A DNA stretch of 64,000 nucleotides from Marinobacter santoriniensis NKSG1 (GCF_000347775.1 NZ_APAT01000005.1:1-64000), one strand, 5' to 3'; numbered from the stretch's first letter, positions 25,435 through 33,522 are shown. The notes: generated by a model from the sequence alone, not told the origin. Translations and numbers: made by a program.

Positions 25435-25569
25435 ATGAATGAACAAGGCCAGGCAATCCCTCATCGAATTTTTGATTCTTCTTGGGATTTTCAGCAGGCG
25501 CTTTCTGCTATGACAGTTGTATTGGAAGAATGCGACTTTTGGCTTCTTGCCTTTGTGGCTGTGCAATGA
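25435..25569 (+). CDS. Possible 44-aa ORF after the last cassette core
   Basis: ATG at 25435 preceded by CAGG, 15 bases after core GTTATGT, reads MNEQGQAIPHRIFDSSWDFQ and ends in a hydrophobic stretch (WLLAFVAVQ). It may be the 5' end of a cassette gene truncated by a rearrangement that joined it to the minus-strand region beginning at 25570. No family is recognised. Confidence 0.3.
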   Translation: MNEQGQAIPHRIFDSSWDFQQALSAMTVVLEECDFWLLAFVAVQ

Positions 25570-25911
25570 TCAGAACCAGTCGTCTAAATGCTTACGCAGA
25601 CCTCGTGGCATATCCTCTATGTCGCAGCAATCGAATGCGTTAATAGCGTCAGAAACCGCATTCGAGCCGTGCTCAATCTTAAGATCATCGATATAGTCGT
25701 CCAGCGATTGAAAGTCACTTACAACGTTGTCCCACCACTCGAAAGTTTCGGCGTCAGCGACATAGTAGCCATAGCCATCACGCTCGGAAAACTGACCGTC
25801 AATTAGTGCGCCTTGATTACCGATAAAACCTGTGACCCAATTTTCTCCAGTCTTGTGGTCGATCAGCTCAAGAAACTTCATTTCGTTTGTTTCTGATATG
25901 AAAACTTGCAT
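25570..25911 (-). CDS. Acidic hypothetical protein, 113 aa
   Basis: ATG at 25911 after AAAGAGGGCGCATGAG. Highly acidic and aromatic (YGYYVADAETFEWWDNVVSD, SLDDYIDDLKIEHGSNAVSD). No signal peptide and no known motif. Small acidic proteins of this kind occur in plasmids and phages, sometimes as DNA mimics, but nothing here proves it. It starts the minus-strand segment that runs to 28857. Confidence 0.5.
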   Translation of the reverse strand: MQVFISETNEMKFLELIDHKTGENWVTGFIGNQGALIDGQFSERDGYGYYVADAETFEWWDNVVSDFQSLDDYIDDLKIEHGSNAVSDAINAFDCCDIEDMPRGLRKHLDDWF

Positions 25912-26222
25912 CTCATGCGCCCTCTTTTCATTTTTTATCTTTTGTTGCTTTAAGAGTTTTGGTTAACTCTATATTTACTACTATAGCAATAGGTATAACC
26001 TGTCGCAATTAAATGCAATACATATAAGCCCATATCTTTAAATGAGTTTTATGCCAAAACAACACCTCTGAAACCCTTGTCGTTCTGATTAATATGTCTG
26101 ACATAATTATTAGATGGAATTCAAATTCGGTCAAAACCCCAAAATGGAGTTACAAGCAGTTACATTAAAGTTTCTAGATTTGCGCAAAAAGTGTGACGCT
26201 GATCAAGTTTGAGGCATGGGGT

Positions 26223-26303
26223 GCGATATTTTCGATAATAAGATCCTGAAATGCGATGTTTTCGATAATAAGATCCTGAAATGCGATGTTTTCGAGAATA
26301 AGA
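26223..26303. repeat. 30-bp tandem repeats (iteron-like)
   Basis: Two complete and one partial copy of a 30-bp unit (GCGATGTTTTCGATAATAAG then ATCCTGAAAT) starting at 26223, 26253 and 26283. Copy 1 has one base change (ATAT); copy 3 diverges after AAGA. They sit in a strongly AT-rich, gene-free stretch (25912-26470), the typical setting of replication-initiator iterons. A putative replication protein is encoded 3 kb to the right. Confidence 0.6.
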
Positions 26304-26470
26304 GATTTAGCGTTATTTGGATGACCTAATTGTTAACAAAATGACGTTCTACCAAGCCTTGACTCCTATTTTTTGAAAAAAATCATTTTGTCTTAAAAGG
26401 GCCTTTAAAATAATAGGTTGCAGCGACTTTGAAGGGGGGTGTTCGGGGCCGAACCACCGGCTTGATTTGT

Positions 26471-26759
26471 CTACAAAAGATCATCCAGCTCAGCCTCAAG
26501 CTCATCGTCTGTGTAGTCGTCGTAGTCGAGCACTACTGACAAGCTGTGAGATCGCTGCCACTTCAAGAGCTGCGAGAGGGTGTCGACTTGGTCGTCGTGC
26601 TTTGATTTGGGGAAAAGGATGATTTCCTGTTCAAAGTCATAGAGCCAGTAAGACTTATCTGGGAGCAGGTCAGTAGCGCACAAAGCAGAGGCGGTCCGTT
26701 TCCAGCTTGTGCTTCAAGACGGCTTTGACCCGTGAATCTTGTATAGCCTGGTCAGACAT
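26471..26759 (-). pseudogene. Phage terminase large subunit, internally deleted and frameshifted
   Basis: Reading left from 26759, MSDQAIQDSRVKAVLKHKLE continues to TDRLCFVRY and a stop, which resembles a TerL N terminus. In another frame the next stretch reads LLPDKSYWLYDFEQEIILF and FPKSKHDDQVDTLSQLLKW, the characteristic TerL C-terminal nuclease segment with HDDQVD. The ATPase and most of the nuclease are missing, so some 400 codons have been lost at the junction near 26670. It cannot package DNA. It shows that part of this region descends from a tailed phage. Confidence 0.7.
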
Positions 26760-26824
26760 TAAAACTTTTCTTCCAGGCTCTTCGAGATGGCCGCAGCGGC
26801 TTCTGGGGATAGGTCGAGGCTGGT

Positions 26825-27241
26825 CTAAGTCTGCTGCTGTATCGGACACCGCCGGGGCCGCTGATTTCGCTTGATGACTTGTCGCTCCAGTCGAGGTGGT
26901 TCTTTGCGATCAACGCGGCGAAGGCTCTCGCGCTCGATGTACTGGATCAGCCGGTTGGTCATCTGCCGCTTGTCGTCTTTGTGCGGCACGGGCTCCAGAA
27001 ACGTCCTTCGGCAGGACTGGCAGCGATAGCGACGGCGGTTAAGCATGATACCTGCTCGTTTGCCATGGGCGGGGGTATCCATAACCACCTCATCACGTCG
27101 GCCAAAACCAACGATTTCAGAATGATTGCAGTGGGGGCAATGAGTAGGCGGTTTGGAAACTTCGGCGTGTACCTGGTGATCGTGCTCCAGTTCGGGCACC
27201 TGGATCACCTTGTAATCAGGCCAGTTGAGTATATTGGTCAT
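26825..27241 (-). pseudogene. ISL3-family transposase, N-terminal fragment
   Basis: 138 codons. The zinc-finger region (CPHCNHSEIVGFGRRDEVVM ... RRRYRCQSCRRTFLEP) with CPHC and CQSC, followed by MTNRLIQYIERESLRR, matches the N terminus of ISL3-type transposases. The rest (DDE catalytic domain, normally about 250 more residues) is absent; after SLRR the chain ends in unrelated basic sequence. No terminal inverted repeats were found. It could also be a domesticated DNA-binding remnant, since the frame is intact and overlaps the next gene by four bases. Confidence 0.6.
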
Positions 27242-27675
27242 GCACGTCCTGGTTGATGGCTAACTGTCTGCCCCGCCTTTTCCTCGCCAACAACTTCGGC
27301 GATTAGATCATCGGCAACCGGATCGGCTTCGCCGCCATGCTGACGGTGTGCCTGGTACCAGCCAACGATCAGCCCAGAAACGTTGTCCTCGGGCGCATCA
27401 CGAAACATCTCTATCGGCAGGCCACTGGCCTCACAGATACGCTCTATTACGGCCCAATCGAAGCTAACGCCCCCATCGGGGTCGCGTGACAGGTGTAGAT
27501 CGGAGAATTTCAGATCGTCGGGGATGGCTACCTTGGCCATTTGTTGCTGCATGTGTGCCTCCACGGCGTCAACTATCCAGTCGGTAAGTCGCATCCCAGC
27601 GGCTCGGCTTGCGCGAACCCAGCAGCCTTTTGTGGCCGCTGGTACTCGCAGATGGATTAGGGAATCAGGCTTCAT
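27238..27675 (-). CDS. Putative ribbon-helix-helix-type phage/plasmid protein, 145 aa
   Basis: Start at the ATG at 27675, inside the end of the upstream gene, so coupled translation is likely; the frame is open further but overlaps that gene. The N terminus LIHLRVPAATKGCWVRASRAAGMRLTDWIVDAVEAHMQQ has the strand-helix-helix order of Arc-like proteins for which regulation is typical. The C terminus is acidic (DPVADDLIAEVVGEEKAGQT). The family is inferred from this pattern only. Confidence 0.5.
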   Translation of the reverse strand: MKPDSLIHLRVPAATKGCWVRASRAAGMRLTDWIVDAVEAHMQQQMAKVAIPDDLKFSDLHLSRDPDGGVSFDWAVIERICEASGLPIEMFRDAPEDNVSGLIVGWYQAHRQHGGEADPVADDLIAEVVGEEKAGQTVSHQPGRA

Positions 27676-28186
27676 CTTCCAGCTCATCGCGCAATTCCTG
27701 ACGGCGCTCCTGCATGAAGTCCTCCAGGTCGCTATCCAGGGTGTAGCCGTTGCTGTTGGCTTCCGCCTCATACTCGGCAACCAGTTCGGTAATACGCTCG
27801 TCGGTGGTGCTAGCTTCAATGTCTGACTGAATGCCCTCATACGCCCAATCAGCGGTCGCTTGGTTGCTCATAGGAGCGTATTTGCTTGGCTTGTAGGTCT
27901 CCACAACGTCTTCGTCGTCAGATTCAAAGCTGTCGCCGTTGGCATCCGAGTCGCGTACTTCACCGAACTTCTCAGTAATCGCTGCGCGGGCTTCCTCGAT
28001 AGTGGTGTACTCGCCGTGGGCGTAAATGGCCCAGTCATTGGTGGTGCCGCACCAACCTTCAGTGCGCTCTTCGTGACTGCTGTTGGCGATTGCAGGGGAG
28101 GTGCTGATCTCGATCTTATCGACATCAACGTACTGGTCTTGGGTTTGGTTGGGGCCAACGTAATTGGTTTCGATGACGTAGTACAT
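27665..28186 (-). CDS. Hypothetical protein, 173 aa
   Basis: ATG at 28186 with GGAG seven bases upstream; the frame extends to 28285 without a better start. Begins MYYVIETNYVGPNQTQDQYV and continues with an acidic, helical C terminus (ITELVAEYEAEANSNG, DLEDFMQERRQELRDELEDE). No known domain is recognised, and it has no signal peptide. It overlaps the following gene by 11 bases. Its GC is nearer the chromosome than the rest of the cargo, as are its two downstream neighbours, suggesting a different source from the low-GC cassettes. Confidence 0.55.
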   Translation of the reverse strand: MYYVIETNYVGPNQTQDQYVDVDKIEISTSPAIANSSHEERTEGWCGTTNDWAIYAHGEYTTIEEARAAITEKFGEVRDSDANGDSFESDDEDVVETYKPSKYAPMSNQATADWAYEGIQSDIEASTTDERITELVAEYEAEANSNGYTLDSDLEDFMQERRQELRDELEDEA

Positions 28187-28367
28187 GATTTTGCTCCTAT
28201 CAGGAATCCCGGTTCCGCCGGGGCGGTGCAAGCTGAACTCCTCAGCTCTTGAATCTAATATTTGGGCATCTGGCTTTTCCGTCAACCCTAAAATCCGATT
28301 TATTAATGGAATTACATATAGCGAAGAGCAACCGCTAAATCCGGATACCCCTTTTTTCTTGCCGCCA

Positions 28368-28857
28368 TTAAGCTGCTACTTCTTTATATGCTACTGAAAG
28401 TCGATCAAAGAGATATCGAGCGATTAGAATTGCATCAGACCGGCCGTCTTTGAGCCCGTCTCGGGGCTCGAAGAGTGGGGCGTCTGGGTATAGATGAAGA
28501 CACGTATCTGCGATCTGCTGCTTGCTGATGCTTTGCTCTCCCTTATCTTTCTTCAAGCCTAAATGCTTCTGCCAGGTCTGGGGTACTTCGAGCATTAGAT
28601 CATGAACGAAAGCTGTGGCGAGCGTTACGACACCCTCCCTAAGCCTTGCCCAAAAGTGAAAGTTGACGGGGCACCTTGGCCGGGGTGACTGGACACAAGC
28701 TCGATGCAGATATGCTGGGAGCCTTCCTAGTGCTCTGTGAGAGCATATCTATCTGCAAAAACCCGGGTTCTGATCGTCACGCACGGCATGTCGATGACAT
28801 CAAGCAGTTCGGCTTTGCCATTGCGCCATTTTTTCCGGGGTCGATGCCGACGAACAT
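28368..28857 (-). pseudogene. RuvC-like Holliday junction resolvase, frameshifted
   Basis: From the ATG at 28857 the frame reads MFVGIDPGKNGAMA, the catalytic N-terminal strand of phage RuvC-type resolvases (GIDPGxxGA with the first aspartate), then shifts: the neighbouring frame continues KAELLDVIDMP. The C-terminal part is intact at 28368-28595 (QKHLGLKKDKGEQSISKQQI ... DGRSDAILIARYLFDR), with the last active-site aspartate in DGRSDA. The middle is broken by stops. A phage-type resolvase in decay, same strand as the terminase remnant. Confidence 0.65.
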
Positions 28858-29007
28858 AATTCAATGAGTGAGTTAGTGTGGCAGTTAATGCATCAATTAC
28901 TCGAAAGGCGGGCAATTTTGGTGATACAACAATCGATGTTGGCAGCCAACCTCACCTGGTTGTTTTCCCCGACCGTAGGGAGGGGACCATATCGAGTCGG
29001 TCCTTTG

Positions 29008-29073
29008 TACAAATTTTTCCGAGAAATTAAATTTGTATATATAGAGAAAAGCAATTTCCACCGAAAATTTGTA
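29008..29073. repeat. AAATTTGTA repeats upstream of the putative replication gene
   Basis: TACAAATTT (29008-29016) and AAATTTGTA (29029-29037) form an inverted pair, and a third AAATTTGTA lies at 29065-29073, 36 bases from the second. A TATAAT box follows at 29205-29210. They could be operators or initiator-binding sites for the helicase-like gene at 29303. No gene is credible in 28858-29302. Confidence 0.45.
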
Positions 29074-29302
29074 AACCCACTCTCCCAAGGGATTGGGGCG
29101 AGATCTGACTTGATAATGTCTTGCTCGCTGCGCTCACAAAAGTATCCAGGTTGCTGGGTCTGTGGGGTGCTATCCGCTATGAATTACTGTCAACCTTTTA
29201 GAGATATAATATCAAAAACAAAATTAAAGTTTGATGAGGGGGTAAATGAATGTGCTAAAGTATGTGGTGTGAGTCGATAAAAAATAGAAGTAGGAAACTA
29301 AA

Positions 29303-31777
29303 ATGGAACATATCAAAATTGTATCGGACTACTCCGACCGTATTTTCGAACTTCAGAAAAGGGCCAGACTGGCAAACGATGACCTGTCATTCGAGTTGGT
29401 CTCTGAAGCTACATACAACGATTTCCCAGCTTTAGACCAGGGCGCTAAGCGCCGTGTGCACGTTACCCTGTCAACTGGCGATAAGGTGGATTTCAGCGAG
29501 ATAGACGATCTCTTGCAGCGTGCCCTGGTTCTCCGCAGTTATACAAAGTGCAAGAGCGATGAAGACTACGCAGACGACAAGATCGCAGATATCGTAGCGG
29601 ACCGCTGGAAAGTGTCTTTTTTCGACGCAGACCTTAAAGACCTCGCCGCCAGATTAACTCCTAGAGCTGCTCAGAAAATACTGAAGAAGATCAAAGCTCG
29701 CGAGATCGCAGTGCGTATGAGTCACAGTCACACGCACACGTATAATGGTGTAGATGAATACAATAGCACGTACACGGATTTATTTACAGAGAGCGCTAAA
29801 GTAATAGTATTCAATGGACAAATGGCATCTGGAAAGACTGTAGCGATGCGGTCTATCTACACCGAAGCCCGCGCAGCTGGTGCCAACCCAATTTTCCTAA
29901 CGGGCAAGCGCACAATCGCATCAAACTTCTTTGGCGACTCGCATGATGACCACTATCAGGCAGGGACTCATAAAGATCGCAAAGGCGTGATAGGCGTAAT
30001 CAATACTTTGGTCGGGCAGCAGTACGACGAAGACCGAGCTAAGTGTGAGATCGTCTTTATCGATGAGCTTGAAGACCTCTTTTCACACATCGCAACAGGC
30101 ACAATTGGCGTCGACTACGAAGACCGCATCGAAGCCATGAAAGTCCTGGAAGAGCTGCTCAAGAGCGCGAAAAAGGTTGTCGTAGCTGACGCCATGCTGA
30201 CGAACCAAAGCATCGATCAGCTACTAAAAATGGCACGTGGCCAGGCCAAGATTCTGAAGACCAAGCCAGCGCCAGCCCCAACTATCTCTTTGGGTACAAA
30301 AGGCGAAGTCCTAGGCGTCACTCGGGACCGTATGAATGCAGGAAAGAGGTCCGCGGTCTTCATGGATTACAACCCTCGGGCCTTCAGCGAAGTTGCTCAT
30401 GCGCTGTCGCATGAGACAGGTAAAGAAGCTCTAATGCTCAACGCCGAGTTTTTTGAAAGCTCCGGCAAGAGCGTCAGCGAAATCGACAACATTGTCCTGA
30501 GCACTGACGCCTCAGTCATCAGCCCGGTTATCAATGCAGGCGCATCTATCACTCTGCCAGACTTTGATGAGATCTCAGTGCTCGCCGGCCGCACCATCAC
30601 GCCAACAAGCGTGCTCCAATCTGCTCGACGTTTCAGGGCCGCTGATAAGATCCATCTCGCTTTCCGGTCGGGGCGCTCAAGCTTCCGCGTGACTGATCCT
30701 GTGTCGCTTATCGCAAAGATGATCAGCGAATGTGAGAACCCAGTCGAGGAAGCTCAGAAGCTATACGCAACCGAGCATGGCAAGTTCCTGGCTGACTACG
30801 CAGCTCAGAAAAACCGCCAGTTCCGACACTTTGAGCAGTCAGTGTTGATCGCGGCTGAACAGATGGGCTTCACCATCGAGCGCCCATATATCTCAGAAGA
30901 GATCAAGACAGACGGTCAGAAGTCTGCAAAAGCTGGTCGCAGAAAGAATTCAGAAATCCAGAAAGATGTAGCCCACAAAACATCCGAAAAACTACAACAA
31001 CAAACGAAAGAGGGCATTGATATGGGCGTAAGTGAAGAAAGGACTTTTGAGCAGGAAGTGGCTGCTCGAACGATATTCGGCATGCAGACTCTGAGCATCT
31101 CTATGCTGACTGATCAGACTTACCATGAAATTTTCTCGATGGGCATCGATCAAGTCGTGTCTATGCGTAAGCGCCTTTCAGGAAAAGATGCCGTCTCAGA
31201 GCGCATGGATATCGCCGGCCAGCGTGTGATCCAGCTGCTTGAGGATGCCGGAGTTAACCTGACAGATCTGTCCAACTCATACGTGACGACTGAGTCAGCC
31301 GAGTATGCTTACGGCAAGCTAATCGAGCCTGTGGCGATCAATGACAAGGCAACAATGTCAGGCCTGGAGCTGGTCAAATTCTTCTTTTCGGATGCACGGA
31401 CTAACGTTACTTGCAAGTTTCGATCGGTCGTTATTAAAAACATCCTGCGCGAGCTTGGCTACGACCTGACAGCAACTGGCAACGGGCGCAATCGCTACTA
31501 CACATTATCCGACCTGGTTAAGAAGATCGATATCGACGGCATCAAGGAAGACTGCAACATCAGCAGGATCACGGGCAAGTACGAGCAGCTTGCTCTCACG
31601 AAGAAGGCCCGGGCGTATCCAGTCAAGCCAGAGGTCATCCAGCCACTGATAACGGCAGACGAGATGCGTCTGGCTGGGAGTATTGATGTGAAGAACCAAA
31701 AGGCCAAGGAAGAGGCCGAGAAGGCGGGGGAACTACGACTGGGCTCCGGCTTACGGCTAAATTACTTGACCAGGTAA
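29303..31777 (+). CDS. Helicase-like putative replication initiator
   Basis: 824 aa, ATG after GTAGGAAACTAAA. Residues 172-179 (GQMASGKT) are a Walker A motif, IVFIDELEDLF (250-260) a Walker B, and SVLQSARRFRAADKIHLAF carries an arginine-finger-like motif VI, so this is a superfamily 2-type ATPase. A central charged linker (QKSAKAGRRKNSEIQKDVAH) precedes a C-terminal domain containing FRSVVIKNILRELGYDLTAT, which could be a winged helix. The layout recalls origin-binding/plasmid replication helicases (UL9-like, CyRepA1). A role in replicating the excised element is inferred from architecture and from the iteron-like repeats nearby. GC matches the element backbone, not the cargo. Confidence 0.6.
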   Translation: MEHIKIVSDYSDRIFELQKRARLANDDLSFELVSEATYNDFPALDQGAKRRVHVTLSTGDKVDFSEIDDLLQRALVLRSYTKCKSDEDYADDKIADIVADRWKVSFFDADLKDLAARLTPRAAQKILKKIKAREIAVRMSHSHTHTYNGVDEYNSTYTDLFTESAKVIVFNGQMASGKTVAMRSIYTEARAAGANPIFLTGKRTIASNFFGDSHDDHYQAGTHKDRKGVIGVINTLVGQQYDEDRAKCEIVFIDELEDLFSHIATGTIGVDYEDRIEAMKVLEELLKSAKKVVVADAMLTNQSIDQLLKMARGQAKILKTKPAPAPTISLGTKGEVLGVTRDRMNAGKRSAVFMDYNPRAFSEVAHALSHETGKEALMLNAEFFESSGKSVSEIDNIVLSTDASVISPVINAGASITLPDFDEISVLAGRTITPTSVLQSARRFRAADKIHLAFRSGRSSFRVTDPVSLIAKMISECENPVEEAQKLYATEHGKFLADYAAQKNRQFRHFEQSVLIAAEQMGFTIERPYISEEIKTDGQKSAKAGRRKNSEIQKDVAHKTSEKLQQQTKEGIDMGVSEERTFEQEVAARTIFGMQTLSISMLTDQTYHEIFSMGIDQVVSMRKRLSGKDAVSERMDIAGQRVIQLLEDAGVNLTDLSNSYVTTESAEYAYGKLIEPVAINDKATMSGLELVKFFFSDARTNVTCKFRSVVIKNILRELGYDLTATGNGRNRYYTLSDLVKKIDIDGIKEDCNISRITGKYEQLALTKKARAYPVKPEVIQPLITADEMRLAGSIDVKNQKAKEEAEKAGELRLGSGLRLNYLTR

Positions 31778-31819
31778 TGCTTCAGCGGTGCCAAAGGAAG
31801 CATACTTTCTCTCACGCAT

Positions 31820-31844
31820 AAAAAAAGGCCCCATCCATGAGGCC
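31820..31844 (-). terminator. Minus-strand terminator between convergent genes
   Basis: On the minus strand, GGCCTCA-tgga-TGGGGCC forms a seven-pair stem (one G-U) followed by TTTTTTT (complement of 31820-31826). It probably ends transcription from the antitoxin-like gene at 32143-32451 and may block read-through from either side. The rest of 31845-32142 has only TTGATCGCAAA at 32125-32135, a copy of the end repeat. Confidence 0.65.
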
Positions 31845-32142
31845 CTTTCGAGTCGAGTCTTGCACCAGATCTTTGAGGGGTGTGAGTCGTCAAATAATCG
31901 TAGGAACTACTTTCAGGCTCGACAATTACATTGTATCAAATTTGACCGAAAATGCAATATATGCTAAACAAAAAGGTAGGCAAAAATAGCTGATTTCTTA
32001 ACGTTTTTTGTAACTAATGCCAATATTTCTCGATAATCTGGAATTTCTCGGACAACGATGGCTCTTCTGGGACCAATTTGGGCCCAAAAAAGCTGACAGC
32101 TTGCCCAGATCGGAACCCGCGTTTTTGATCGCAAAGCTGTGA

Positions 32143-32451
32143 TTACTGCTCCTGACCTGCTAGGTATCTTCGAATATCAGCTAGGCCGCCATTCAGCATG
32201 ACCTCCAGAGCCGTCTGACCTCCAAAGGCTCGGTTCGGTCTGCGCACCCACGCATCAGCTTGCTGGTCAGTCTGAAATATCGTGCGCAGAGACTTATAGA
32301 TACCGATGACGCAGGAGATCCGCTCAAGCTGCTCACCATCGCCAGTGCCGAGCAGGGTGGATGTCTCGTGATCTGATAGACCCCAGGCATTGCAGACGTT
32401 GCGTGCGACCCTGAGGGCTGTCTCTGTGTCTTGTGAGGTATAAGTAGCCAT
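32143..32451 (-). CDS. DUF2384-type antitoxin-like protein (MbcA/ParS/Xre family), orphan
   Basis: 102 aa. WGLSDHETSTLLG followed by ERISCVIGIYKSLRTIF and WVRRPNRAFGGQTALEVMLNGGLADIRRYL matches the toxin-binding domain of Xre/MbcA/ParS antitoxins, including the conserved NxxFGG...AL..M..G pattern. Such proteins normally neutralise a RES-domain toxin encoded next to them and repress their operon. No RES gene is adjacent: the downstream side is the terminator at 31820, and the divergent neighbour is unrelated. It may be a regulator in its own right, or protect against a related toxin. Confidence 0.75.
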   Translation of the reverse strand: MATYTSQDTETALRVARNVCNAWGLSDHETSTLLGTGDGEQLERISCVIGIYKSLRTIFQTDQQADAWVRRPNRAFGGQTALEVMLNGGLADIRRYLAGQEQ

Positions 32452-32509
32452 GCAGAGAGTGTAGCGCTTTTATATTATGCTGACTTGCTCATGAGAATTT
32501 GGAGATGTC

Positions 32510-33220
32510 GTGCATAAGGATCTAGTCGCAAAGTTGAGAGCCGATTTTCCTTTGCTAATGCACCAGGGCGAGGAGAACTCCTTTACCCGTTTCGGCATTG
32601 AAGCTGGCCTCGGATGGTTCCCGATCATCTATGAGCTTTTTGCGGTTTGCGAAGACATCCAGCAGCGCACAGGAAAAGCTGTTCAGATCAGTCAGATCAA
32701 AGAGAAATTCGGAAGTTTGCGGCTCTATGTCAATCTCCCAGTCGATTTGATGGAAGAGGATATCATCGAGGCTATTTTTGAAAGCCTGTCCACAAAGATC
32801 TGCGACATCTGCGGCGAACCAGGCAGCCTCGGCTCTATCGACGGCTATTGGTGCACGAGATGCCCTGATCACCGCGATATGAGCAGCTACTCGGTAGATG
32901 ATGAGCGAGACCTTCTAAAAGCCACGAGAGACAGGTTTATCGACTACACGAGGGAGGGCCTGGACACATACGGCATCTGCTATATCAGAGCTGAAAGATC
33001 TGGAAAGGATGACGGCAATGCAGCTCTCAAAGTCTACAAGCTACCCGACCGCATCCTCAGTCTCAGAGATAAAAGCCTTATCGAGCAGTGCGACGTCTCT
33101 GAGCACGCTGGATCCCCCGAGTCGCTCCAAGAGATAGTCAGAGACCTCAAATCGAAGCATAAGCTACTGGGCTGCTCTGACGGATCAGACGAGGGCAGGG
33201 CTGTACTCGATAGGTTGTAA
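32510..33220 (+). CDS. Hypothetical protein with a zinc-ribbon-like segment (GTG start)
   Basis: 236 aa. The GTG follows TTTGGAGATGTC. The N-terminal half (GWFPIIYELFAVCEDIQQRT, QIKEKFGSLRLYVNL) is of a type common in phage and plasmid hypothetical proteins. It is followed by KICDICGEPGSL and GYWCTRCPDH (about 100-121), two cysteine pairs and a histidine that could bind zinc. The C-terminal half is charged. Last gene before the right end repeats; function unknown. Confidence 0.6.
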   Translation: MHKDLVAKLRADFPLLMHQGEENSFTRFGIEAGLGWFPIIYELFAVCEDIQQRTGKAVQISQIKEKFGSLRLYVNLPVDLMEEDIIEAIFESLSTKICDICGEPGSLGSIDGYWCTRCPDHRDMSSYSVDDERDLLKATRDRFIDYTREGLDTYGICYIRAERSGKDDGNAALKVYKLPDRILSLRDKSLIEQCDVSEHAGSPESLQEIVRDLKSKHKLLGCSDGSDEGRAVLDRL

Positions 33221-33300
33221 TCAAAAGACCTTTGGCCCCAATTTAGATTGATTCCAACAGCCAAAAACAGGGTGCTGCACAGACACTTGATCAAAAATGT

Positions 33301-33340
33301 TGGACCCCCAGTGGACCCCCAACTTTTATTGATCGCAAAT
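33301..33340. repeat. Putative integrase arm-type sites, right end
   Basis: TGGACCCCC at 33301-33309 and 33312-33320 (11-bp period), then TTGATCGCAAAT at 33329-33340. Same motifs as at 964-1060 in mirrored order, about 115-220 bases inside the right copy of the attachment repeat. Integrase or accessory binding is inferred. Confidence 0.6.
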
Positions 33341-33359
33341 AGGCATTATTTTCAGGCAC

Positions 33360-33391
33360 AAAAAAAGCCCAATCATTTCTGACTGAGCCTT
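33360..33391 (-). terminator. Terminator facing the broken tRNA copy
   Basis: On the minus strand AAGGCTCAGTCA-GAAA-TGATTGGGCTTT is a 12-pair stem (three G-U) with a GAAA tetraloop, followed by a T run (complement of 33360-33366). It would stop transcription coming from the right tRNA copy. Confidence 0.75.
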
Positions 33392-33407
33392 TCTAAGTAG
33401 CTGTTTT

Positions 33408-33520
33408 TGGTAGCAATCCCGCATTTTCTGAGACATGGAGTCGAAGAGAATGTGGGCGGAGTCGAACCGCCGACCCCAGCATTATGAGTGCTGTGCTCTA
33501 ACCAACTGAGCTACCTTGCC
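33408..33520 (-). pseudogene. Broken tRNA-Met copy at the right junction
   Basis: From 33520 leftwards the sequence is identical to the intact tRNA-Met through the T-arm (to 33454). The acceptor strand is then interrupted: TTGCTACCA appears only at 33408-33416, after 37 foreign bases (33417-33453). The insertion contains GGAGTCGAA (33437-33445), a duplicate of the T-arm segment at 33458-33466, 21 bases away. A TTGACA box (complement of 33579-33584) lies upstream with only a weak -10. The transcript could not form a normal acceptor stem, so this copy should be non-functional. Confidence 0.75.
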
Positions 33521-33522
33521 AT
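33454..33522. repeat. Right copy of the 69-bp direct repeat (attachment site)
   Basis: Identical to 650-718. Together they bound an element of about 32.8 kb. The right flank (33523 onwards) leads directly into ychF, ordinary chromosome. Confidence 0.85.

Noticed and set aside
26223..26303. CRISPR array
   Set aside because: The 30-bp units are directly adjacent tandem copies with no unique spacers, and no cas genes are in the window.
26825..27241. Complete insertion sequence of the ISL3 family
   Set aside because: Only the zinc-finger N terminus is present; no catalytic domain and no terminal inverted repeats could be found around it.
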